Positions 42,167-53,024 of a stretch of 55,592 bases of DNA are shown piece by piece. The translations under genes and the position numbers were made by a program. Position 1 is the stretch's first letter; every line of letters begins with the position of its first letter. The DNA is from CBDCWQ01 sp965223435 (lineage in GTDB: Bacteria; Myxococcota; Kuafuiibacteriia; Kuafuiibacteriales; Kuafuiibacteriaceae): assembly GCA_965223435.1 (NCBI GenBank), contig CBDCWQ010000003.1, positions 1 through 55,592 on the forward strand. Reading direction: 5' to 3'. A model generated the notes under the pieces. It saw only the letters and a list, made by a program, of their open reading frames with translations, was not told where the DNA came from and made no database searches.

Positions 42167-43352
42167 ACAGCCAGTCGATTCGGCCGATCTCACCCCGCTC
42201 ACCTTGCCCGTGACCAACATCGAAAAATGGCTCAGCATCGACGCTGCCAACACGATTACTATCAACGCCGACGCAGCGCGTAAATGGCTAACGGCACGCG
42301 CTGCCAACTATTCACGCCCTACAACCGATGCGCGCTTCTATTTTGACGATTTGACACAGGAGCTAGTGGTGATAGAGCCGCATGTTGCTGGGCGTGAGCT
42401 TGATGTGGAGACGACGTTGCAGCGATTGCTGCTGGGTGTGGAATCGGCCGAACGCTCCATTCCACTCACCTTCACCGCCATCGTGCCAGAGATCAACGCC
42501 AACGTCAAAGGGATAGACCTAGGCATCACCGAGCTGCTCGCCGAAGAAACAACTTGGTTTTACGACTCCTCAGAAGAACGCAAGCATAATATCCGCATTG
42601 GCGCGGCCAAATTCCACGGCCTCGTCGTTCGACCGGGGGAAGAGTTCTCCTTTAACAAATATCTTGGGCCCAATTTCAGAAAGCACCGGCTTTGTCGATG
42701 GTCTCATCATCATCGGCGGCAGAACACAGAGCGGCATTGGCGGCGGCATTTGTCAGGTTAGCACAACGATGTTCCAGACCGTATTTTGGGCTGGCCTCGA
42801 TGTCACTGAGCGTAACCAGCACGGCTATCGCGTCTCTTACTACGAAAAATCACCGCCTGACGTCGACAAGCCAATGGGCATGGACGCCGCCATCTACTCG
42901 ACAGAAGATGTCAACGTCGATTTCAAATTCCTCAACAAACACACGCTCATCACATCTTAATCGAATCGTATTATCGCGAGGGAGAAGAGTCGCTGACCTT
43001 CAAGTTTTACAGCACGAGCCTCGACCGCACGGTTGAGCGCTTTATCACCACCGCCAATGAGGAAGACCCACCCGGTGACCGCTACGAGTACAACCCAGAG
43101 CTAGAGCCAGAAGAAGTTGAGCAGGTTGAATGGGCAGCCGGTGGAGCGATTGTATCGGTGCAGCGGGTGGTTTATAACCAGTGGGGCGATTTGCGCGATG
43201 AGGATTATTTCATCAGCGAGTATGTGCCGTGGGCCAATGTGTACCAATATGGCGACGGCTTCAAAGTACCGACACCGCCGCCAACACCAACACCAGAATC
43301 AACCGAAACCCCGACGCCGACACCGGAAGCAGCGACTCAAGATTCACAGTAA
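42167..43352 (+). pseudogene. VanW-family protein with peptidoglycan-binding-like region, N-terminally lost and frameshifted
   Basis: After the ClpP part the frame reads VDSADLTPLTLPVTNIEKW, LVVIEPHVAGRELDVETTLQ (PG_binding_4-like) and VRPGEEFSFNKYLGP. A shift at GGGCCCAA (42665-42672) leads to ISESTGFVDGLIIIGGRTQS, then GIGGGICQVSTTMFQTVFWA, the VanW core. A second shift near 42955 leads to LIESYYREGEESLTFKFYS. The tail is proline/threonine-rich (TPTPTPEAA). VanW-like proteins act at the cell wall, but their exact activity is unsettled. The signal peptide expected for a wall protein is lost at the fusion. Confidence 0.7.
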
Positions 43353-43389
43353 GGCCATAGAAAAGTAGTAGCTATATAGTATAGCTCAC

Positions 43390-43450
43390 TCAGGAGAGGC
43401 TCTCCTATGCGGGTGTAAAATTTGTCCTAAGTTTAGGAGAGCCTCTCTTA
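43390..43450. repeat. Inverted repeat next to the IS630-family element
   Basis: GGAGAGGCTCTCCT (about 43393-43406) and AGGAGAGCCTCTC (about 43435-43447) pair across ~28 bp between the VanW-type gene and the element. It could be a terminator or an older element end. Confidence 0.5.
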
Positions 43451-43452
43451 TA

Positions 43453-44560
43453 CCAAATAAGTATTGATATGACCTATAATGGTTGAATGACTACACGCCG
43501 AGGAAAACCGCTAGAGATTGAGTGGCAAGAAAGTGCTGATGAGTTGCATGAGCGATTTAAGCAAGCAAAAGATGCAAGGGTGAAAACAAGATTACAAGCA
43601 ATGTGGCTGCTGCGAACTGAGCGTATGGAAAAAGAGGCGGCAGCAATTTGTGGCGTCAGCAATAGAACAATGCGTCGTTGGGTGCAATTGTATCGGGAAG
43701 AGGGTCTGTCAGAATTGCTCAGACGAGTCAGCGGTCACAGTGGTGGTCGCAAATCACAGTTGACGCAGGAGCAAGAAGCTGAGTTGCGCCAAGCGGTGGA
43801 TACAGGACGGTTTCATACTGGGTGAAGCGATCGCCGATTGGGTCAAAGAACAGTGGCAAGTCGTGTATCAACCAGGCAGCATTTACACCGTTTTGCAACG
43901 AATGCAGATCAAAAAGAAGGTACCGAGACGACCAATCAGAGAAAGCCGACCCCGCCCAACAAGCCGCGTGGAAAAAAGGGGGCTGAGAGAGCAGTTGGTG
44001 GCCGCGCACATGTACCGAGGTCGACACATCCGTTGAGGTGGATGAGATGCGACTGGGATTACAGGGGCAACTGCGACGTGTGTGGGCATCGCGCGGTGTC
44101 AAGGTGGTGCAAAAGCTGCAATTCGTGTTTGAATGGGCTTACCTATTGTTGGCAGTTGACCCGCTGCGAGGCAGCCTACTGTGGGATTGGATTCCGAAAT
44201 ATGCGACAAGAGTCATTTTTGCCCGTTTTGTCAACTTGGGAGGTCGATTGCATCATTTGGGATGGTGCAGCCAGCCACCGCGGGAACGAAGTGGGCAAGC
44301 TGCCCTTTTGAGCGGATTTTCCAGCCACCTTATTCGCCCGAGGTAAATCCGGTCGAACGCATATTTGAAGAAGTGCGCCGCCATGTAGAAGGTCGCATAT
44401 TTGAGACCTTAGCAGCCAAGCAAGAAGCGGCCGAAGCATATTTGAAAGCACTTTCGGCCGATCCAGAAAGAGTAAAACAATTAGCTGGTTGGCAGTGGTT
44501 GCGGGAGACACTTGAAACGTTGCCCAAATCACCTTTTAGGCCATCTATTAACTGAATTGG
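43453..44560 (+). mobile_element. IS630-family insertion sequence, degraded
   Basis: The element starts CCAAATAAGTATTG and ends with the inverse of CCAATTCAGTTAAT. TA flanks both ends (43451-43452 and 44561-44562), as expected for IS630/Tc1-type insertion. Its 1108 bp contain one transposase gene broken by several frameshifts. Confidence 0.75.
43487..44555 (+). pseudogene. IS630-family transposase, multiply frameshifted
   Basis: The N-terminal helix-turn-helix reads MEKEAAAICGVSNRTMRRWV. A shift at ACTGGGTG (~43823) continues EAIADWVKEQWQVVYQPGS. Later pieces carry the DDE acids: SVEVDEMRLGLQGQLRRVWA, DCIIWDGAASHRGNEVG and PYSPEVNPVERIFEEVRRHV. At least three frame changes separate them. A TCGGCCGA copy lies in its 3' end (44454). 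Confidence 0.8.
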
Positions 44561-44693
44561 TATTGCCACGTAAAAAAGACGCAGTTTATTATTTCAAGCG
44601 TCTAGCTAGGTAAACAATTGGCTCATCCAATGCCACAATTCTTCACGCATCACCCCTTCGGCAACCTAGACCATGTGTGCTACAATCGCTGCC

Positions 44694-45908
44694 ATGATCA
44701 CGCTCACCACACAGCAAATTCGCCGCCTCAACATCCACAAACAGCGGCTCACAAAACCACAACCTCCCGCCACTGCTGATGGCTTGCTTGACACCGTGCG
44801 CAGCCTCGGCTGTCTCCAGCTTGACCCCATCCGTGCCGTTGAGCGCACGCAATATCTCGTCCTCTGGTCTCGGCTTGGCAACTACAAGCGGGACCTGTTG
44901 CATCAAGTTCAGTTTCGTGATCGCAAGCTGTTTGAATATTGGGCGCACTGCGCCTCCATTGTGTTGACGGAGCATTACCCATTGTTCAAACATCGTATGC
45001 AAAAAGGCATCAAGTTTGGCAAGGCCAGCCGTGAATGGTTTGCTAAAAACGAACAGTTTCGCGGCTACATTCGCGAGCAGATGAAGCAGAAAGGTGTGCT
45101 TGCACCGGCCGATATCGACGATCGCGCCAGCACATCTTGGGAGCACGGTGGCTGGACGGCAGCATCAAATCCTTCGCACGCCCGAAAAATGCTTGACCTG
45201 ATGTGGCTAAAAGGTGAACTGGCAGTGGCTGACCGTAATGGCTTACAGAAGCAATGGGCACTGCTTGATGATTGGTTACCTGAATGGACGCCGCGTGAAA
45301 CGCTGTCTGATTATGAACAGACGCGCCAGGCGATTGAAGTGTCGCTCAAGGCGCTCGGTGCAGGTAACGATCTGCATATTCGCCGCCACTTTATGCGCGG
45401 ACATTATCCTGCGCAGAAGCAGGCGACGGCTGATCTGATCAACGAGGGTCATATTGTGCAGGTGCAAACGGCTGATCAGCATAAGGGTAATTGGTACGTT
45501 CACGCCGACGATCTGCCATTGCTTGATGCTTTGGACAATGGTGCATGGAAGCCGCGTACGGTGCTGTTATCGCCGTTTGATAATTTGATTTGTGACCGTG
45601 ATCGCACCGAAATGCTTTGGGATTTTTATTATCGTATTGAGATTTACGTGCCAGAGGCAAAGCGGCAGTATGGGTATTATGTGCTGCCGATTTTGCGGGG
45701 GGATCGGCTAATCGGCCGAATTGCTCCCCGCATGGATCGCAAAAAGGGTGTTTTGACAATTAATGGCGTGTATGCGGAGCCACGGGCCTCTAAAAGCAAA
45801 GCGACAACACGCGCAATTCGCACACAGTTGCACAAGCTGGCGAAGTGGATTGGCGCAACCGATATTCGATTTAATCCAGACAAACCACAAGATTGGAAAC
45901 TTGATTAG
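44694..45908 (+). CDS. Winged-helix DNA glycosylase of the YcaQ/HTH_42 family
   Basis: The 404-residue protein starts MITLTTQQIRRLNIHKQRL and holds LGCLQLDPIRAVERTQYLVL; the QLD is the QxD catalytic motif of YcaQ-type interstrand-crosslink glycosylases. Other family pieces are LLSPFDNLICDRDRTEMLWD and PILRGDRLIGRIAPRMDRKK. The family removes alkylated bases, including crosslinks, from DNA. ATG 44694 is chosen because family proteins start just before LT..Q.R; an in-frame start at 44673 adds seven residues. It stands alone after the IS630-family element. Confidence 0.88.
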   Translation: MITLTTQQIRRLNIHKQRLTKPQPPATADGLLDTVRSLGCLQLDPIRAVERTQYLVLWSRLGNYKRDLLHQVQFRDRKLFEYWAHCASIVLTEHYPLFKHRMQKGIKFGKASREWFAKNEQFRGYIREQMKQKGVLAPADIDDRASTSWEHGGWTAASNPSHARKMLDLMWLKGELAVADRNGLQKQWALLDDWLPEWTPRETLSDYEQTRQAIEVSLKALGAGNDLHIRRHFMRGHYPAQKQATADLINEGHIVQVQTADQHKGNWYVHADDLPLLDALDNGAWKPRTVLLSPFDNLICDRDRTEMLWDFYYRIEIYVPEAKRQYGYYVLPILRGDRLIGRIAPRMDRKKGVLTINGVYAEPRASKSKATTRAIRTQLHKLAKWIGATDIRFNPDKPQDWKLD

Positions 45909-45954
45909 CTGTTTCTCCCAGTCGTCTGTACAGGCATAAAATTTGTAATTATCA

Positions 45955-46062
45955 GGGTAGCTATCCCTTCGGCTTCGCTCCGCTCCGACCCTTCGATACA
46001 CTCCACTTCGCTCCGCTACTCAGAGCCTGCCCTGAGCAACGCCGAAGGGATGCTCCGCTAGT
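45955..46062. repeat. Interspersed ~100-bp repeat, copy 1 (inverted relative to copy 2)
   Basis: The segment with GCCTGCCCTGAGCAACGCCG and CCCTTCGATACACTC is the near-complement of 54434-54523. The sequence is rich in short GAGCGGAG/CTCCGCT modules. The gap 45909-46240 holds this repeat and the upstream region of the metalloprotease; no gene is seen there. Confidence 0.7.
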
Positions 46063-46240
46063 GACAGCCTCTGTACAGTTACAAAATCTAATATCTCGCT
46101 GCCTTTTCTGTCCAAATCACGCAAGGCCAGAGAGTGTCACCCACCAAAATTAGCTTGCACTAAATGTATCATCGGCTTGCCTGAACAACTGGTATTATCT
46201 CATCGATTTACTAATTCACATTAAGATTGGAAGGAAGGAT

Positions 46241-49200
46241 ATGAAGCCCCATATTGTACGGTTGACCATTCTGGTAGCTTTATTTGGTGTTATGGTATTT
46301 GTCTCGCGCGGCACATCGGTTGTACAGGCGCAGCAAGATTCGGCCGCTGCGACTGACTCAGGTCATGTCGAACTTTGGCAAGACATCGATGAATCGACAA
46401 TTCGCAGCAGTGGTGAACGCGACATCATCCCGATAGCTTATCGCACGCTGGCGCTCGACTTGGCGCAGCTACAAACGCTGTTGGCAGATGCACCACTTGA
46501 AGCGGCTGGTAACCTGCGTGCTGCCGAGTTTGTATTAGCCCTTGCCGCTGTCTGATGGAAGCTTTAGCAACTTTAGCGTGGTTGAGTCGCCGATTATGGA
46601 GCCGGCGCTGGCGGCCAAGTTTCCTGAAATCAAAACATATTTGGGGCAAGGTATTGATGATCCGACAGCGACCACTCGTTTTGACGTGACACCAGCCGGA
46701 TTTCATGTGATTATTTTTTCGGCCGAAGCCACCACCTACATTGACCCCTACAGCCGTGGCAACACAATCAACTATATTAGCTACGACAAACGTGATGCGC
46801 GCAGCGATCAGCCTTTCGTTGAAGGTGAAATCGACCGTCGTATCAACGATGAAATCAAAAATGATGGGCAGCGGGCAGTCAATCGGCCACCCGTTGGTGA
46901 CAGCTTACTCACCTATCGCTTAGCCGTCGCCGCAACCGGCGAATATACGGCATTTCATGGCGGCACTGTGGCGGCAGGGCAAGCGGCCATCGTCACCGCC
47001 ATCAATCGCGTCACCGGTATCTACGAACGCGAAGTCGCCATTCGCTTGATCCTGGTTGCCAACAACAACCTGCTCGTCTACACAAATGCTGGCACCGACC
47101 CGTATACCAATGGTAGTCCAGGCGCTTTGCTTAACGAGAATCAGGCCAATATCGACAGCGTGATTGGCAGTGCCAACTACGATGTTGGGCATGTCTTTTA
47201 GTACGGGCGGTGGTGGCTTGGCAGCACTTGGGGTCATTTGTAATAACGGTAGCAAGGCACGTGGTGAGACAGGGCTTGGCTCACCCGTAGGCGATCCATT
47301 TTACGTCGATTATGTCTCCCATGAGCTAGGGCATCAATTTGATGGCGACCATACCTTTAATGGATCAACTGGCAGTTGCTCTGGTAACAACCGCAATGGC
47401 TCAACCGCCTATGAGCCGGGCAGTGGCAGTACCATCCAAGCGTATGCTGGCATATGTGGAGCGCAAAACTTACAGTCCAACAGCGATGATTATTTCCATA
47501 CTATCAGCTTTGACCAAATCCGTAACCATACGCGTACAGGGAGCGGTAGTAGTTGCGCCGTGGCGACCGCCACGGGCAATGCAGCCCCCGATCCTGATGC
47601 TGGAACAGGTGGCTTCACCATTCCGGCTGAAACACCTTTTGAGCTAACTGGCTCGGCCACCGACGCCAATGGCGATACGTTGACCTACAATTGGGAACAA
47701 TTTGACCTTGGGCCAGCAGGAGCGCCTAGCGGCTCGTCGCCACCGTTTTTTCGCAGTTGGCCTGCTACGACCAGTCCAACTCGCATTTTCCCGCGTCTTA
47801 GCGATCTGCTCAATAACACAACGGTGATCGGTGAGAATTTGCCAACGGTGTCGGATACGCTCAACTTCCGTATGACTGTGCGGGACAATCGGGCTGGCGG
47901 TGGCGGTGTCGATTATGACACGATTAGCTTTGACGTTTCGGCCGATGCCGGCCCCTTCCTTGTTACCAGCCCCAACACAGCGGTAACGTGGGCTGGGGGT
48001 ATCAACCACAGCGTGACGTGGGATGTTGCCGGAACTGCTAGCGCACCTGTGAGTTGTGCCAACGTCGATATTTTGCTCTCAACCGATGGTGGACAAACCT
48101 TTTCAACTACGTTGCTAACTAACACGCCCAACGATGGCTCGCAGCCAACTCCGATTCCCAATGTCGCCACCACAACGGCACGCATCAAAGTCAAATGTAG
48201 CGACAGCATCTTCTTTGATGTGTCAAACACCAACTTCACAATCGAGCAGGCAGGAGACGGGTTTGCCATTGTTAGCGATCCGGTCAGCTTGGAAATTTGT
48301 GACGGAGATAATGCCCAATACAGTATCAATGTGCAGCAGATTGGTGCGTTTAACAGTGTTGTTTCACTCACAGCACCATCCGCTCCGGGAACGGCGACAT
48401 TTGTGCCGGCTAGCGGTGGCGTGCCATTTAACAGCACGTTGACCGTCAGTGGCGCAGCACCTGGTGATTATTCATTTGATGTGATTGGGATTGCTGGCGC
48501 AGATGAGGAAATGGCTACAGTGAGTTTGATGGTTGCTGAGCCTCCGCCATCGTTCTCGTTGCTGGCACCGACTAATGGTGCAACAGGGGTTGCGCTAACG
48601 CCATCATTGAGTTGGCAGGACAATAATGCAACCGGCTACATTGTCGAAGTAGCGACGGATGCAGCATTTAACAACGTTGTCGTGTCAACAACAGTGGGAA
48701 CGACAAGCTATACGTTGCCAAGCGCACTGGTGGCAACGACAACCTACTATTGGCGTGTAACGGCGAACAATTTGTGCGGTTCGGCCGAATCTTCAACCTA
48801 CAGCTTTACAACGGCTGCTTCCTCTTTGGTTTGCGGTGCAACAGAGAGCTTTGAGTCTGGTATTCCTGCTGACTGGACTATCATCACAACACAAGGCACC
48901 GGTTGGGCTTCGACCGACGGTACCTTTTGCGGCAGTGGTAACCTAACGGTTGGTGCAAACTATGCGTCAACTGGGGTGGCTGCCTGTGCAGATTCTGATG
49001 CTGACGGCGGCGTGGTTAATACCTACCTATGTACGCCGGCTATTAATTTAAGCGGTTATAACAATGTTGACCTTGACTTTACCGTTAATTATCAGGTGTA
49101 TCAAACGCCTGGGGCTGATGACATTTTTGAGGTATTGGTAAGCACTGCCGCTGCTAATGGCCCGTATGGTGCGGCACTTTTCTCAAAACAAAGCGACTAT

Positions 49201-49485
49201 CCAGACCCCAACTCAGAGACGGTCGTTAATAATGGTTCGGCCGAAACAGAATCGCTTAACGCTTATCTTGGCGAAGAAACGGCCTATATCTGCTTCCACT
49301 ATACGGGTGATTATGATTGGTATGCGCACGTTGATGACGTGTCACTGACCTGCCAAACGGCACCATTGGCGGTGGAGGGTGTGCTGACAGTGGGAAAAAC
49401 AGCACCGCCATTTGTTCTCATCTCGGTGCTATTGTTGCTCATTGGCAGCGGGATTGTGAGTCTTCGTTATGTAGTTAACAGATAA
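46241..49485 (+). pseudogene. Secreted reprolysin-like zinc metalloprotease with two frameshifts
   Basis: A signal peptide (ending SVVQA, ~residue 30) is followed by a propeptide. A shift at GCCCTTGCC (~46540) leads to LPLSDGSFSNFSVVESPIME and TYRLAVAATGEYTAFHGG. A second at GTCTTTTAG (~47199) leads to STGGGGLAALGVICNNGSKA and the zinc site SHELGHQFDGDHTFNG (HExxHxxGxxH). Dropping one C and one T restores a ~1080-residue protein. After the protease come PKD/fibronectin-like domains, a MAM-like region and the tail APLAVEGVLTVG, a hydrophobic helix and RYVVNR. It would be exported and may degrade or process extracellular proteins. Confidence 0.82.
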
Positions 49486-49590
49486 ATTGTAAAGTAAGTG
49501 ACAATTGCCGTGAATAGAGCGTGAACGAGTTTTCCACAGATCTGTGGATAAATGAAATGATGTTGAGCGCGATTGTTTAGACTGCAAAAC

Positions 49591-49623
49591 AAAAAAAGCG
49601 CGCCTTCAACGGACGCGCTTTTT
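49591..49623. terminator. Bidirectional terminator between metalloprotease and lipase genes
   Basis: AAAAAAAGCGCG and CGCGCTTTTT pair around CCTTCAACGGA between two convergent genes. A-run on one side and T-run on the other suit both strands. Confidence 0.85.
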
Positions 49624-49645
49624 AATTGTTGGTTAAGGTCTCTGT

Positions 49646-52189
49646 TTAGTCGTTACGTTGGCGCAAAGTGACAAACGAAAAGCTAAGCAGGCTGAGCGCG
49701 AGCGCAACGATGAGTGTAACAGACGGTCTGTCAGCTTGTTGTGTCACTTGCGTCACGGCGGTGGGGTCGGTCGGCATGAAGCTGGCCTCACCCGTTGCGG
49801 TGTTGTAACAAATACGCTCATTTGCTGCTGGCAGTGAGTCGGTTGCCGCGTGTGTTGACCAACAAAGAGAATCACTTAATGTAATGCCAAGATCGTTGAG
49901 GCCAATACCAAATTCAATGGTGTTACTGGCGACATCAAAGCCGTTGGCTGGGTAGGTAGCGACGGTAGTTGCGTCAGCACATACACTGGCGTTATTGCTG
50001 CAACTGTAGAGCGTGACAAATTCGGCCGAACCATCAGCCGCATAACATGCTTGATAGTTGACCAGCGAATCGGCGTCCGTATCAATAACGCTACAAACAG
50101 TTCCCACTGAGCTTGCAGCCGTTGTCAAGAAGTAGATATGCGAGAACTGGTTGCTAGTGATACAGGCCGTTTTCAGTTCGCCATTATCGTTCAGGCAATA
50201 CTCCAACCCACCTTGATCCTGCCAATCATCAAAATTACCGTCGACAACGATCTTTGGTGTATTGCTGCCAGCATCGCGCCCATCACCGTAGCTGTTCATC
50301 AGGGCATTGCGCGACGAATCCTGCGTTTGAGCAGGGTCTCGCATCCCACTCGTATGACACCAACCAGTTTTGTGACCCATATTGTTGCCACCTGAAAGCT
50401 GTCCTTTAGCTTTTTCCGTTGTGCCGTCATCAGGGTCGCTCAACACGAGGTCAGACGCGAAGTTGCAGTAATCGTAGCGCCACCACTTGTCGGTAAATGA
50501 GGTGGTTGCGTAGTAAACATCGTCACGCGCCCAGTTGGGAATGCCAGAGAGCCATGCGGCTGCCCCGCTGTAGGTAAGGTCGTAATTGGTTCCGCAGCCA
50601 ACGCCAAAGATTTGGCCTAACAGCGCCAAATTACCTGCCAAACTTGTACCTTGATACGGTGTGCCAACCGATTGAATGAGGCGTGAGGTATTGGCATAGT
50701 CAAGACCACTCCAGTAGTAGGTGTAAAGGTGCAGACTGGCTGCGCCACCTTGACTGTGAGCTACGACGTTGAACGAAGGATAAGATGCACCAAAGTCACG
50801 AATGCGGGTGGCAAATTCATTGTGGCTGCGGTTTTGATCGAAATCTTGGAATTTGATGTCGTTGGTAAACTGGCTGCTAGGCCACACGTCACTAGAGCAG
50901 TAGCCGTGGACGAGCATCAGCTTGCCACCGGGTGCGCGTGTGGGTGCTTGCTCTGGGCGCACGCCCATTAACATGTCGTCGGTGATTGCTGCTGAGCGCA
51001 ACTCAGCAGATGCGGGCAACGCAGCAACATCTAAAGCGACAGTCGCAACCGATTCAACTGGAATCGAACTGCTAACATCTTTGAGCGTCACGTTGCGCAG
51101 GCTAAAGGGAGCGCTGGCGTTGGCGCGAGCAATCCAGCGTCCATCTACTGTGATCGGCAAGCTGTTGTCAACCACATCGCTGATGCCACCAATCCATGCA
51201 ACTGGCACGGCGCGTCCGTTTTGGGTTCCCCACAATTCGGCCGAAACCAAAAATGAAGTGGCCTGTGCATCGGTAATTGCCAGATCAACTTGCAAGCGTT
51301 GCGCATTGGCAACGACGGTAGTGGCCTGTGGTGCTAGCCGCACGCTTTCATCAACGACGCGGAAAAGATGTTCGCTAGTGCGCTGGAAAGCTTCGCCATT
51401 GCTGCTGCCAGTAACGCGTACCTGTGCCGTGTAGTCGCCAGCCATCTCAGCTTCCCATTCAAATGAATGTGCGCCATCGGCTTGAAGCGTGCCGTTGCGG
51501 GTGATAGTTGTGCCATTTGGTAGGGTGATGACGATTTCGGCCGAATCAAACGCCACACTGTTTGCTGCCGGTGCACCGCCCTCCATGTCGGCGTCGGCAA
51601 AGGCATAAGCATTGAGTCCAATTGTCTTTCCCATGAGCAGGTCGTGGTGTGTTAAGTGACTGTACAGCTTGACAGCCGCATCGGGATTGGCATAAAGCAA
51701 CATGCCTTGTTCGCTGCTGCGAGTTGCATCGCCCGTTAGTGTAACTTGCCACACGCCGCTTTCAAGGTTGTTCAATGTGTACAAAACGCCTGGGTAACTG
51801 TTGTTGCCGCTGCCAAAAGTGGTCACGGCTGCGCTACGGTCGGTCGGTGTCAAATTTTCTGTTGCACCGGTCGGCGATTGTAGCGTAATGGCCCAGTTAG
51901 CTTCATTGCTGAGAGCCATGAGCTTGATGCTCTTGGATGATTCGATTAGCAGTTCGCCCCGCCAAGAGCCGTTGACCAATTCAACCGGAATCATCGCTGA
52001 ATGAGAGCGAATACCGAGAGCGGATGCATCTGGCAAGCGCATCGTTGCCATTTCTTCGGGTGGTGCGGCTAGTTGTTTGTAGATCGGGGTGTCAGCTTGG
52101 ACACGCTGTTCTTGGATACCAAAAAATAGAAGTAAAAGAGCGGAAAATGATAGCAGTAGGTAACGTTGGGCACGCATAGGGTTCCTCAC
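49646..52189 (-). CDS. Secreted lipase/esterase-like surface protein
   Basis: The 847-residue protein has a signal peptide (residues ~1-32, ending RVQA), beta-rich domains to ~400, and then an alpha/beta-hydrolase part. The oxyanion strand is KLMLVHGYCSSDVWP and the nucleophile elbow is NVVAHSQGGAASLHLY (Ser in AHSQG). The region after ~690 looks like a carbohydrate-binding-type beta domain (VVDGNFDDWQDQGG). The tail has DPTAVTQVTQQ, a hydrophobic helix (VTLIVALALSLLSFSF) and RQRND. It is probably released to or anchored on the cell surface and hydrolyses esters. It is convergent with the metalloprotease. Confidence 0.85.
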   Translation of the reverse strand: MRNPMRAQRYLLLSFSALLLLFFGIQEQRVQADTPIYKQLAAPPEEMATMRLPDASALGIRSHSAMIPVELVNGSWRGELLIESSKSIKLMALSNEANWAITLQSPTGATENLTPTDRSAAVTTFGSGNNSYPGVLYTLNNLESGVWQVTLTGDATRSSEQGMLLYANPDAAVKLYSHLTHHDLLMGKTIGLNAYAFADADMEGGAPAANSVAFDSAEIVITLPNGTTITRNGTLQADGAHSFEWEAEMAGDYTAQVRVTGSSNGEAFQRTSEHLFRVVDESVRLAPQATTVVANAQRLQVDLAITDAQATSFLVSAELWGTQNGRAVPVAWIGGISDVVDNSLPITVDGRWIARANASAPFSLRNVTLKDVSSSIPVESVATVALDVAALPASAELRSAAITDDMLMGVRPEQAPTRAPGGKLMLVHGYCSSDVWPSSQFTNDIKFQDFDQNRSHNEFATRIRDFGASYPSFNVVAHSQGGAASLHLYTYYWSGLDYANTSRLIQSVGTPYQGTSLAGNLALLGQIFGVGCGTNYDLTYSGAAAWLSGIPNWARDDVYYATTSFTDKWWRYDYCNFASDLVLSDPDDGTTEKAKGQLSGGNNMGHKTGWCHTSGMRDPAQTQDSSRNALMNSYGDGRDAGSNTPKIVVDGNFDDWQDQGGLEYCLNDNGELKTACITSNQFSHIYFLTTAASSVGTVCSVIDTDADSLVNYQACYAADGSAEFVTLYSCSNNASVCADATTVATYPANGFDVASNTIEFGIGLNDLGITLSDSLCWSTHAATDSLPAANERICYNTATGEASFMPTDPTAVTQVTQQADRPSVTLIVALALSLLSFSFVTLRQRND

Positions 52190-52493
52190 AATTCTCGATT
52201 TATCAGGTACTGCATTTGTAAGTTTGGGGTTGTGTTGACTCAGGTTGGGCGCGGGTTACTGCAAGCGGCTGAGTTAGAGTCGTGTTAGGTTAGACTCCGC
52301 AATTTACCCGATGGACACATCGTAAATATGTTGCTATGAAAGGAAAGGGTCGATAGTGTGTAGTGTCAACTTACTTATCAATCAATAAGTAAAATTTAGT
52401 ATAACATAAATTTTTGCATTTTCAATTACTAATTTCGGCCGATTCATGCCTTCTGTAGCTGCGATTCGCAAGCGTGGCTACTAAAGCGACTGT
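52190..52493. other. AT-rich intergenic region without a gene
   Basis: These ~300 bp upstream of the lipase gene hold an AT-rich stretch (52370-52430) and one TCGGCCGA copy at 52434. I see no convincing open frame or RNA gene. Confidence 0.5.
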
Positions 52494-52534
52494 CGTAAAA
52501 ACAAAAACGCAGCTTCCATGTCATAGAAGCTGCG
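52494..52534 (-). terminator. Intrinsic terminator of the PspC-domain gene
   Basis: CGCAGCTTC and GAAGCTGCG pair around a nine-base loop, followed on the minus strand by TTTTTGTTTTT. It lies 30 bp after the PspC gene stop. Confidence 0.8.
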
Positions 52535-52563
52535 CTCAAAATTTGAGAGTTGAAAGTTAACGC

Positions 52564-52815
52564 TTAGGCACCTTTTTCGATGATGATGTCTTCATCGCTG
52601 TCGTCCTGCTGGTAACCAGAGCTACCCATGCGCTCTTCTGCCATCACGATCCAAAGGATGATGTAGGCGAGTAGACCAGGGCCACCGGCTAGTGTAAAGA
52701 TGACAAAGAGTAGACGGACGAGCGTTGGGTCAACATTAAAGTATTGTGCCAAGCCACCAGCAACACCGGCGACCATGCGATCATTTTTTGTACGTACAAG
52801 TTGATTTGAAGACAT
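52564..52815 (-). CDS. PspC-domain membrane protein
   Basis: The 83-residue protein starts MSSNQLVRTKNDRMVAGVAG and continues LAQYFNVDPTLVRLLFVIF with a membrane helix LLAYIILWIVMAEER, exactly the PspC pattern. PspC domains take part in envelope-stress sensing. The tail is acidic (DDSDEDII). It stands alone with its own terminator. Confidence 0.9.
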   Translation of the reverse strand: MSSNQLVRTKNDRMVAGVAGGLAQYFNVDPTLVRLLFVIFTLAGGPGLLAYIILWIVMAEERMGSSGYQQDDSDEDIIIEKGA

Positions 52816-53024
52816 AGTTTAAGTTCCTCTTAACGGCTGCCAAAGGCGAGCAAATGTTTAACTGAATTGTAGCCTCATTTGTCTTTACGCAGATGTGTGT
52901 GGAAAGTTTCGGCCGAAATTAAACAACCCAACGTCACGCTAGATAATCCTCACGAAGCGGTGCGACATGATTCTTTGATCAAGACTCGCAGTCGTTCGGC
53001 GTGCCGCTGTGCTAAACTTAACTC

